From: Cycas panzhihuaensis
Taxonomy: Eukaryota; Cycadophyta
NCBI GenBank assembly: GCA_023213395.1
Contig: CM041465.1
Coordinates: forward strand, 223,145,741 to 223,209,740
Direction of reading: 5' to 3'
DNA: 64,000 nucleotides
Under the pieces are notes generated by a model that saw only the letters and a list, made by a program, of their open reading frames with translations, made no database searches and had not been told where the DNA came from. Position 1 is the first letter of the stretch, and the number at the start of each line of letters is the position of its first letter. The position numbers and the translations under genes were made by a program. Below are positions 56,340 through 64,000 of this stretch, piece after piece.

Positions 56340-56690
56340 GCCACTGCCAATAATACTTATATGAATTCTGCAATTATGGCTAACACTAATGCCAATAATC
56401 GTAGTAGCAATGGCAATTTATTTGTGGCAAGTGGATGTCAACTTGTTCAAAATTTGGAACTATAGTCATTAAATGATCTGGGTTTTTCAAAGAGGTATGT
56501 GCAATATCTTTGTGGAACTGTCAATAGTTCATCTCACAACATTGCAGCCCTGAGCAACTATGAGAATCTGTTACTACAAACTTCAATGACTTCTGCACAG
56601 AATTGCCTACGACAAGAGGCATCTTGTTCTTTTGGTGGCCCATTGGCTGGCCAAAGTGGAAATGGAAATGTCGTTGGAAACATGCTCAAT
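56340..56690 (+). pseudogene. SEUSS-like transcriptional adaptor gene fragment
   Basis: The plus frame reads NGNLFVASGCQLVQNLEL, TAG (56463), SLNDLGFSKRYVQYL, then CGTVNSSSHNIAALSNYENLL, LQTSMTSAQNCLRQEASCSF. The first part matches what I know of the conserved region of SEUSS/SLK proteins (LIM-binding adaptors that work with LEUNIG), with the pattern FVASARQLAKALE and LNDLG[FY][ST]KRYV. The second resembles their later Asn/Ser/Gln-rich part with QEAS.SF. The segment usually between (EVVNSMKDLID) is missing, so parts were lost or joined. It ends at the primer site of F and is antisense to F. The upstream LIM-binding domain is not seen. Confidence 0.75.
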
Positions 56691-56703
56691 GGCTCTAATA
56701 CCA
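56691..56703 (-). promoter_or_regulatory. Element F primer-binding site
   Basis: Plus GGCTCTAATACCA is the complement of the Met-tRNA primer site with one change, two bases from the LTR. Confidence 0.88.
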
Positions 56704-56705
56704 AG

Positions 56706-57209
56706 TGAAGGAAGAGGCTTTGGAGCCACCTCCCACCCAAGATTTGCAAACAAAGAGGACAATGATACAAACGAAGTTGAGGTGTTGGAATTCATACAAC
56801 CTCCAAAATCAATATCTCAATGACATTCATTCATACATTCATTATTCATTACATGAGGTGCTGCCTCACATATACAAAATGGACAATTACAAAAGAGGCA
56901 AGAGACTATGTGAAGAGTTGATCATGCAAGGTGACTAGTGGCACCTTGTATGATCGACATTTCATATACATTACATATTATGATGTTGTGTGGGTATTTA
57001 GAACCCCACTAGCATTAGGCTCACAACTATAAATCATGACTAACCACTAACATTAACATAACTAAAATACATTTACAATACACCTTATCACATTGAGTTG
57101 ATAAAGTGACTAACATGACTTACTAACATAACATTGTATTTACAAATGTATAATACATTTATAAATATCAAATGTTGAATTAATGAATACATCATTAATT
57201 CTTCTATCA
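56706..57209 (-). repeat. Element F 5' LTR
   Basis: 504 bp, TGAAGGAAGAGG to CTTCTATCA on plus, followed by TSD AAGAA. By eye clearly more diverged from its partner than the LTRs of B, D or E. Confidence 0.93.
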
Positions 57210-57550
57210 AAGAAGAGTTCCCTGAATCTATTAATTTAGGATGGTGGTACATTGTGTAACTTCCAGGTGCGAGCACGTGACTTGGGTTTCCTTCATTAGA
57301 CTGGGGTTTGTCTTGTATATTTTGATCTTGCTAGATTGTTTGTATGGGTAGAAGGAATTAGTGACATAGTTGTGGGGCTTGGAACCACTTGAAGGCAATT
57401 CGATCGAATAGTTAGGTAATTCATCTTTGCATTTAGGATTCAATAATTGTGAATATATATTGTATTCTGCCTTTCAAGGTCTATGTTCCCTAGTTTGACA
57501 TGACAAGATTCCAAGTCTTTTATGCATGCCTTGGAAAACGCTTGTCTTTT

Positions 57551-57568
57551 TGGCATCGTTGCCTAGGA
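57551..57568 (+). promoter_or_regulatory. Element L primer-binding site
   Basis: TGGCATCGTTGCCTAGGA is close to TGGCGCCGTTGCCGGGGA used by Tat/Athila elements. It marks the 5' LTR end near 57550. Confidence 0.72.
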
Positions 57569-57717
57569 ATGGCGACCAATTGCTGAACAACGTAGGGTGA
57601 ACTATGCACTAGTTCAAGGCTAGGTTATGAAGAGTAGGCCTTGAGATCCCTTAGGATGATTTGTTGCTATTGAAAGAAATCAGGAATGATTTTGAGAGGA
57701 GACAAAAAGAAGTACAA

Positions 57718-58560
57718 TGAGTATTGAAGAAAAACTAACCATGGTAGAGGAGGAGAAGATAATGGTTGGACAATTTCCCATTGCTCTATCAAATGAAGAG
57801 GGCACAAGCAAGGGGAAGGTGATTCCCTAAAATTTGCTGCATTTCTATGGTAAGCCTCACAAGGACCTAATATGTTTCTATTTGAATTTCAAGTTTTGCA
57901 CAACAAGTTTGACTATTTATTAGATGCACAACAATTGAATCTCTTACCATCTACATTGAAAGACGGGGCTTTGAGATGGTTTATGGGTCTAGTAGGGGGC
58001 AAATGAAAACATTATTTTTGGAGAATATTAGGAGTTCTTGCAAGACAAAGATCTGAGGGGCAAGATTTTGAAGATTCGATAGGAAGAGAAGGAATTCGTA
58101 GAAAAATATGTTGAAAGACTAGATTATTTATTGAGGAGATGTCCAAATCATGGCCTTCCTACACAAACTCTCAAGACAATCTTCTTGGTAGGATTGGCAC
58201 CATATTTGTACATGTGGCTAGAGATAATGGGGGATACACAAATTTTAGAGGTGACATTTGAAGCAACCAAAGATGCATGTATGAGGTACCATAAGTTTCT
58301 TCAAAATGGGGAAGTGCAAATGTTGATTTTAAGCCAATTGAAGCAAGTGTAGCATATTCTTGAAAGGAGGCCCCAATAATCTTAGAAGGCATTACCAAAA
58401 CACGGTTGAATAATGCACTTGGGGATATGAAGCATGATATTCTTTTATCTATGGAAGAATAGTTGACAAGATTGGAATTGCATAGGAAACAAGAGAGCTC
58501 CTAATCTCACATGGGAGTGATTACAAAGAAAAATCAAGAGCAAAGAGAGTTGGGATAGTG
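57718..58560 (+). pseudogene. Element L gag remnant
   Basis: The readable core is EEKEFVEKYVERLDYLLRRCP, HGLPTQTLKTIFLVGLAP and ATKDACMRYHKFLQNG, matching the gypsy Retrotrans_gag pattern in which a long amphipathic helix is followed by L...F..GL. Earlier parts (57840-58070) are in mixed frames with FYGKPHKD and WFMG-like words. 58561-59600 is low-complexity Gln/Pro/Tyr-rich text with frequent stops and no clear zinc knuckle. Confidence 0.65.
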
Positions 58561-59683
58561 GAAGTTGAAGAGGATGAGGAATTTGCAGAAGTTGCTTTCA
58601 TGTAGAATCAATGACAAATGGCCAGTTGGAATCATCCACCAATGTAGGCACTAGGAAGAGGATTTTTTGCTGCACAACTCTCTCTTTCGCCTGGTATGTA
58701 TGCGTATGATCCTCATTGTTTTCCATTGGATCAATATAGACCATAGGGATATTCAAATCCTTTTAGATATTCCAAAAATCTTAGTATGCCCAACCTTTTG
58801 CTGAACCATATTATGTGCCTCCAACTTATGTGAAAAATCCTCATATGCAAAATTTTATGTTTTTGCTTCATATGCAAAATTTAGTATTTTCATCTATTAC
58901 ATAAGGTCCATCTTGCATACCTCCATACATGCAAGATCCTAGAATTCAAATGCAATGCCAACTTAGAAATCAAGGAGTAAGCACATTGTAGAATTTGCCT
59001 CCATATACAGTTCTAACACCTCAATTGACCTTATCTACACAAGTAGTACCAAATCTAGACAGATCAAGACCAAAAGAGCCACATGTTGTATATGTAGAAA
59101 CATTGAATGATTTTAACAAATGATGGATGCTTACTGCACAAGATCAAGGAGAATTTTGCCAATAGGTGTAGATCAACAAAATAACAAATTTTGTAGGAAT
59201 TTAGTAGACTGCATGGGAAACCAAACAAGGGTAGAATTTAAGATGCAATGAATGTGGCTAAGAATTGAAGAAAATGTGGTACAAGGACAACCTTTTCTTG
59301 TACAACCACCTTTGAATGTTGGGGGAGATCAAGATTTCATGCAACATGAGGATGGGCAAGGCAAGAAAGATTAGTTCCAACCAAATTAGGATGATTTTAG
59401 CCGAGAAAAATCAGTTCAACAGATACCTTCGCTTATCGGCGAAGGTAAGGTACCTTCACTTGTAGGTGAAGGTAGCCTTGTATATAAAATTCCAACAAAT
59501 GAAGAACCAATTCAAGCATCAATTAACAAGTCTAGAAAAGACATTCCTTTTCTAGCGAGGCTTTAACAACATAAAGACGAAGAAAGTAGCATTCCTTTTG
59601 ACTTTAGGTAGCAACTTGAGCATATATTTTTCAAGATACTGCTGTTGCAAGCAATAAGAGACACGTTAATCTAGGCCAAGAAA

Positions 59684-60115
59684 GTGTTTGATTTGTGTAG
59701 GAAACTAAGGAGCAAGAAATGTTGGGAACCAAAATCCATCACATTGGTGGCTCTGATTACAGATGTGATCCAAGGCAAGAAGATCACAAAGTACGACAAT
59801 CCTGAAAGTTTGGAAATAAACATTTCTATTTGCGGCATAAGACTGAAAAGTGTCTTGGCAGATTTGGGTGTAAGCATCAACATGGTGACCTTTGGAACGA
59901 TGCGACAATTATGGATCAAGGGAGTGTAAGAAACATAGACAGTGTTGCGGATGGATGATAGATTGGTTGTGAAATCTGAAGGTGTTTTGATAGATATCTT
60001 GGTGTAGGTTTGTAACTAGAAATTTCCAGTTGATTTTATGGTGGTTAGGCTAAAGAGGGATGCAGAAAGGGTACCCTATCATTTTGGGGAGGCCCTCGTT
60101 ACCTATCATTGATGC
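59684..60115 (+). pseudogene. Element L aspartic protease remnant
   Basis: LEINISICGIRLKSVLADLGVS then INMVTFGTMRQLWI matches the gypsy protease pattern in which relatives have VDLG[AS]S.N[LI][IM]; catalytic Asp is kept. After a stop, TVLRMDDRLVVKSEGVLIDIL and PVDFMVV follow, then a damaged end (YHFGEAL) where the GRPFL box should be. Stops at 59927, 60004 and beyond. Confidence 0.7.
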
Positions 60116-60318
60116 CTATCGATCCAGCAAGATGACTATCACCAATAGAGAGCGTACAGAAGTCTTGATACTATTCGCACCTGCACAATCAACCATGATG
60201 ACATAACCAGAGAAGCAGCTGGAATGGATTAAGTTATATGAGGAAGTGATCCCAAAATAGAGCTTAATTGGTGAAGAAGTCAATTATCAACCTTTCTCCT
60301 TGAGATCCTGGGAGTTAG

Positions 60319-61507
60319 TGTAGAAATCCCAATAACATCAAAACAAGAATGAGCCCACAAAAGGAAATTCTACACCAAATCATTTATACTTGCCATTGAT
60401 CCAAAAGTATGAAGAGTAATACTTTTATTAAACTATAAAAATCTCCATTTAATGGTGGAGAAGACAACTAGCAAAAGAATGGTCAAATTACAAGGAATAG
60501 ATGATACAATTATACTATAAGGGGGACTCCAACCCTCCAAAATGCTTCTCCAAGGATGCTTCCCAAGTCAAGTGCCTTTCACCTTCAAGAACCAAGTCTC
60601 CAACCCGTAAGAGGGCTCAATTTATAGAAAGAAACCCAAATTGCATGTTTAACAAGTGGCAATTATTCAAGTATAACCACTAACAACTAGAATGCATGTT
60701 GTCCAAGTGGCCTTCATGCAATTCTTAAAAGATGCGGCTTGTAACTAGGCTTAACGAACTCTAATTCGGCTCAAATTTGGTACACGTATAGGAGCACATG
60801 TCCCCTTCGCTTCCGCAAAATTTTAGCTCATTTGGATGTTATTTGACCATATTTTCATTGATTTAATGATAGTATGTATTTGCTGTTTTTCTGCTGGTTG
60901 TGGGTTCAATTTTCTGCAAAACAAGGCTTGAAATCTAATCAAAATGATATTTTCTGAACTCCACCTTTTGTACACATGTAGTGGGATGTGTCTTCTTCCT
61001 TTCCACAAAATTTCATATAAGTTTTATACCATTTGGCCATATCTCTTTCAGTTATGCCAATGCCTAGCATTTTTTGTATCCTATGGACATATGGTAAATC
61101 CTCCTAGTATTTTTTGCCTCCTGTAAACATATGGTAGATCCTCTTGGATCAGGAAGACAATCTTGAAGGCTATTAGTTCCTCACTCATAACTAGAATGTA
61201 GATGGCGATGATGATGCTACATACGAAAGCATTGTAATGGGTGAGCACATTAAGCAAAAGAACTGCTCTCATGTGGTGGAAATAATAGTAGATTGAGGTA
61301 GGGATAGTGTTGCATTGCATTCCTTAGGTCAAGGGGCATATTTAGGACGGGGACATCAATAGTCAATTTCATATAAGTTTTATACCATTGGGCCATATCT
61401 CTTTCAGTTATGCCAATGCCTAGCATTTTCTGCATCCTGTAGACATATGGTAAATCCTCCTAACATTTTCTGCCTCCTGTAAACATATGGTAGATCCTCC
61501 TGGATCA
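60319..61507 (-). repeat. Element M probable 3' LTR
   Basis: About 1.19 kb, TGTAGAAATCCC to CCTGGATCA on plus, next to the purine run. On minus it starts TGATCCAGG. A TATAAATTGAG promoter-like box on minus lies at about 60611-60621. Boundaries are inferred from TG/CA ends because the partner LTR is outside the window. It contains a 150-bp direct repeat. Confidence 0.65.
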
Positions 61508-61510
61508 TGG
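61006..61510. repeat. 150-bp direct repeat inside M LTR
   Basis: AATTTCATATAAGTTTTATA begins near 61007 and again near 61360; copies run to about 61156 and 61510 with few differences, 353 bases apart. Each copy holds two shorter units ending ACATATGGTA[AG]ATCCTC. The 200 bases between show no match elsewhere. Confidence 0.88.
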
Positions 61511-61523
61511 CTCCCCTTCCTTG
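61508..61523 (-). promoter_or_regulatory. Element M polypurine tract
   Basis: On minus, CCAAGGAAGGGGAGCCA precedes the LTR start TGATCC. This is the usual place for the plus-strand primer. Confidence 0.7.
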
Positions 61524-61547
61524 GAAAATAGCCAACTCCTGTTTGGC

Positions 61548-64000
61548 TTAGAATTGGAGATGGGGGAAGTGTTGTTCTCCTTGTTGCCTACTAAACCACT
61601 TGGCCTTACTAGGCAATTGTCCTGCTACTCCAATCCTGAAAGATTCATGTGTCTTATGTCTTGTTTTGGTGGATTTTCTCTCCAAGATACAATCTTCCTT
61701 AAGAGGCTCCTCACTTTCCAAATACAAGTCATCAACTGAAGGTAAAGTGAACTGGTCCTGCTCCTCATCTAGCATTGAGGGCTCAAAGAGTTTAAAGTAT
61801 TCAGCATTTACTACTGAATATATTTGCATATAAGGTGGAAGATCAAGTTGGAAAGCATTGCCAATTACTTTTCTCAAAATGTTGAATGGTCCATACCTTA
61901 TAGGTTTGAGTTTCTTACCTTCTCCTTTTAACCTCTCCTTGCTTAAGTATAACCATGCTAAATCTCCTTCTTGAAAAGTACACTCTTGCCTATGCTTGTC
62001 ATGTCTTTCCTTGTACTTTTGTTGAGTCCTTAGAAGTTGATCATGTACTTCTTTGTGGACTCTCTGGATCTTCTCCAAGTATCTTAAAGCCTTGTCATGC
62101 TCCTCCTTCTCTTTGATGGATCCTTCCTTAGCTTGCATGGAAAACTCTAAGTCAAATGGACTTTGAGGCAAGTATCCCAAACAAACTTCAAAAGGTGCTT
62201 TAGAGTGTGATGCATGCATTGCCCTATTAAATGCAAATTGTAGAAAAGCCAATGATTCATCCCAAGTCTTTGGATGCTTGGAATTGTATCCCCTCAATAA
62301 ATGTACCAAAGTTCTGTTCACTACTTCGGTTTGTCCATCTGTTTGAGGATAGAAACTTGTACTCCTCTTCAATTTGGTATCCATCATCTCCCATAGTGTC
62401 TTCCAAAATGATGAAAGGAATTGAGTGTCTCGATCTGAAATGATGGAAGAAGGCAAGCCAAAATTCTTCCATACATGCCCAAAGAATAACTCAACTGCTC
62501 CTGTTCCTGTGATTGTCTTCTTACAAGGTATTAGACATATCATTTTACTAAACCTATCTACAACAACAAAGAGATAATCATGTCCCTTCCTAGTCATGGG
62601 AAGTCCCCCTAAGAAATCAGTGGAGATACTTTCCCAAGGTCTAGTGGGAATAGGAAGTGGTGTATACAATCCTAATTTTCTAGAAGAAGGCTTAGAAGTA
62701 TTACACATTACACATCCTTTTACATATTTTTTTACATCATTTTGCATTTTTGGCCATACAACATATCTTCTCAAGTTTGCTAAAGTCTTCTCTATACCAA
62801 AGTGACCAGCTACTTTAGAAGTATGGGCTTCTCTAAGCCACTTGATCTTGTCTCCTTTTGATGGAACATAGAGCTGCTCCCCTTTAAAAACTAGACCATC
62901 CTTCCAAGCAAGCTGGGAAGGTCTTCCTTTCGCTAGGTTCTCTAATTCTTCCTTCAAAGCTTCATCTTCATGGTACAAGTCTTTGTACTCTTCATGATGC
63001 ATTGGCTCCACCTGCAAACTCATAAGAGAAATACAAACAAAAGTAGAAGAAGAAGTGGAACAAGGTGGTCTAGATAACATATCAGCAATTTTGTTAATAG
63101 ATCCCTTTCTGTACTTAATTACAATATTGAATTGTTGTAAATAACTCATCCACTTCATGTGTCTTGCTTGCTGTAATTTACTTTGGGTTTGTAAAAATTG
63201 AAGAGGCTTATGATCGGTATGAACTACAACCTCTTTTCCAAGTAAGTAGGACCTCCAATGCTTGCATGCTTGATGTAGTGCGAACATTTCTCGATCATAT
63301 GTTGGGTAGTTTTTCACTTGAGGGGTGAAGACTTCCGAATGGTAAGCAATAGGCTTCCCATCTTGAATAAGGACAACTCCCATCGCATTTCCACTTGCAT
63401 CAGCTTCTACTTCAAAAGGCCTTTGCAAATTTGGCATTACCAAAACCGGTGCTTCACAAATTTTCTTTTTTAAAAGAAGAAAAGCTTCTTCCTCCTTGGA
63501 ACCCCAAGTAAACCTTTTACTAACTTTTGTCAATCCATGTAAAGGTGCTGCAACCTGTGAGAAATGAAGAATAAACTTTCTCAAGTATTGACAAGCTCCT
63601 AAAATACTTCTCACCTCTGTGGTGTTTGTTGGCCTAGGCCATTTGAGGATGGCTTGAGTCTTGAGTGGATCAATGCTCAACTTTCCTCCTCCAACCACAA
63701 AGCCTAAGAAGACCAAGTTCTCCTTGCCAAATTCATACTTCTTCACATTAAGCTTCAAATGATGCTTAGCCATAGTCTTTAAAACTTCTTCTATTTGCTG
63801 CAAATGTTCCTCCCATGTGTTGCTGAAAATCAAAATGTCATCAAGATAGACAACAACAAAATTATCCAAGTAAGGCCTTAACATTTCATTCATTAGCCTC
63901 ATGAATGTTGCAGGAGCATTACACAATCTGAAAGGCATAACCATCCATTCAAAGAGTCCTTGCTTTGTTTTGAAGGCCGTCTTCCATGTGTCCTCCTCTT
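61548..64000 (-). CDS. Element M pol: RT (partial), RNase H, integrase, chromodomain
   Basis: Open on minus from the window edge to the stop at 61548, more than 815 codons; EDTWKTAFKTKQGLFEWM continues the frame to the right. Domains: RT with MPFRLCNAPATFMR and catalytic VVYLDDILIFSNT; RNase H with FEVEADASGNAMGVVL, YPTYDREMFALHQACKHWR and VHTDHKPLQFL; integrase HHCC (HTSKVAGHFG, CVMCNTSKP), core Asp in STDFLGGLP, Asp in IISDRDTQF and Glu in DGQTEVVNRTL; GPF module RYGPFNILRKVIG; C-terminal chromodomain-like end (CILERKSTKTRHKTHESF, AKWFSRQQGEQHFPHL). Catalytic residues are all present. The chromodomain would guide insertion to marked chromatin. Confidence 0.95.
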   Translation of the reverse strand, partial: EEDTWKTAFKTKQGLFEWMVMPFRLCNAPATFMRLMNEMLRPYLDNFVVVYLDDILIFSNTWEEHLQQIEEVLKTMAKHHLKLNVKKYEFGKENLVFLGFVVGGGKLSIDPLKTQAILKWPRPTNTTEVRSILGACQYLRKFILHFSQVAAPLHGLTKVSKRFTWGSKEEEAFLLLKKKICEAPVLVMPNLQRPFEVEADASGNAMGVVLIQDGKPIAYHSEVFTPQVKNYPTYDREMFALHQACKHWRSYLLGKEVVVHTDHKPLQFLQTQSKLQQARHMKWMSYLQQFNIVIKYRKGSINKIADMLSRPPCSTSSSTFVCISLMSLQVEPMHHEEYKDLYHEDEALKEELENLAKGRPSQLAWKDGLVFKGEQLYVPSKGDKIKWLREAHTSKVAGHFGIEKTLANLRRYVVWPKMQNDVKKYVKGCVMCNTSKPSSRKLGLYTPLPIPTRPWESISTDFLGGLPMTRKGHDYLFVVVDRFSKMICLIPCKKTITGTGAVELFFGHVWKNFGLPSSIISDRDTQFLSSFWKTLWEMMDTKLKRSTSFYPQTDGQTEVVNRTLVHLLRGYNSKHPKTWDESLAFLQFAFNRAMHASHSKAPFEVCLGYLPQSPFDLEFSMQAKEGSIKEKEEHDKALRYLEKIQRVHKEVHDQLLRTQQKYKERHDKHRQECTFQEGDLAWLYLSKERLKGEGKKLKPIRYGPFNILRKVIGNAFQLDLPPYMQIYSVVNAEYFKLFEPSMLDEEQDQFTLPSVDDLYLESEEPLKEDCILERKSTKTRHKTHESFRIGVAGQLPSKAKWFSRQQGEQHFPHLQF

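Larger units (their letters stand above)
54478..56690 (-). other. Element F leader with captured and inserted DNA
   Basis: 2.2 kb between gag and primer site. It contains an A-rich tandem stretch (55109-55190, GGTTAAAAAGACTTTAAAAA twice), a SINE (55370-55688) and a SEUSS-like gene fragment (56340-56690). The parts 54590-54900 and 55703-56330 match nothing I know; they may be more captured DNA. Confidence 0.7.
37913..57209 (-). mobile_element. Element F: Ty1/copia with two inserted copias and captured DNA
   Basis: Both 504-bp LTRs, target duplication AAGAA (37908-37912 and 57210-57214), purine run next to the left LTR and primer-site complement GGCTCTAATACCA next to the right LTR. Coding runs right to left: gag, integrase end, RT, RNase H. 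H sits in RNase H and E in gag; removing each rejoins the reading. The protease and the integrase catalytic Asp region are absent. The leader is 2.2 kb and holds a SEUSS-like gene fragment and a SINE. LTR divergence looks much higher than in B or D. Confidence 0.93.
57215..60318 (+). mobile_element. Element L: decayed Ty3/gypsy gag-protease remnant
   Basis: Primer site TGGCATCGTTGCCTAGGA (57551) of the tRNA-Asp type, gag (57700-58560) and protease (59684-60115) on plus. RT and beyond are not in the window because chromovirus M is inserted at 60319. 57215-57550 would be the end of its 5' LTR; the rest may be 37279-37912 and 19222-20174 across F and B. Very many stops, so the oldest recognisable element here. 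Confidence 0.75.
60319..64000 (-). mobile_element. Element M: Ty3/gypsy chromovirus, 5' part beyond window
   Basis: Minus-strand gypsy with a long intact pol (RT, RNase H, integrase, chromodomain), purine run and 3' LTR. It continues past the right edge. Insertion is in L at GTTAG (60314-60318), the presumed left target copy. It is the only element here whose visible coding shows no stop, so it is the youngest or most constrained. Confidence 0.92.

Overview
This is plant nuclear DNA made almost entirely of LTR retrotransposons inserted into one another. I found no complete host gene, tRNA, rRNA or CRISPR array. Plant origin is inferred from Ty1/copia and Ty3/gypsy (chromovirus and Tat/Athila-like) elements, initiator-Met-tRNA primer sites (TGGTATCAGAGC) and a fragment of a plant SEUSS-like co-regulator gene. 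The deep nesting suggests a large, repeat-rich seed-plant genome, but the sequence does not fix the species. Letters A to M are my own labels.

Layout. Element A (copia, minus, 1-5153, cut by the window edge) sits in copia I (plus, 5154-17963). The 3' LTR of I is split by a complete gypsy element J (7287-17803, TSD ATTTG). Next comes a copia remnant K (RNase H end plus an LTR with tandem repeats, to about 19221). Copia B (plus, 20175-37273, TSD CACAA) contains copia C (minus, 23767-36024, flanks CCTGCC), which contains copia D (plus, 25553-32762, TSD TTTTC). Copia F (minus, 37913-57209, TSD AAGAA) contains copia H (plus, 38609-43789) and copia E (plus, 46564-54041, TSD GGTTC). A decayed gypsy L (57215-60318, tRNA-Asp-type primer site) follows. 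The window ends inside a chromovirus M (minus, from 60319) whose pol frame is open to the right edge. Where a TSD pair is seen, removing the insert rejoins the interrupted host sequence, which gives a relative time order.

How the genes work. Each element encodes or once encoded gag (capsid and CCHC nucleocapsid), aspartic protease, integrase, reverse transcriptase and RNase H. Copia order is gag-PR-IN-RT-RH and gypsy order is gag-PR-RT-RH-IN. All copia frames are broken by stops, frameshifts or deletions. Many stops are TAG or TGA at expected Trp/Gln/Arg codons, as expected from decay of methylated cytosine. Only the pol of M looks undamaged.

Most notable: (1) the 5' leader of F carries a SEUSS-like gene fragment, antisense to the element, plus a SINE with a 14-bp TSD; (2) J has four CCHC knuckles, an extra gag-like block between protease and RT, a 357-codon third ORF after integrase, and GTAC-rich repeats in both LTRs and its 3' region; (3) D and E share a leader of about 2 kb with a conserved stem-loop.
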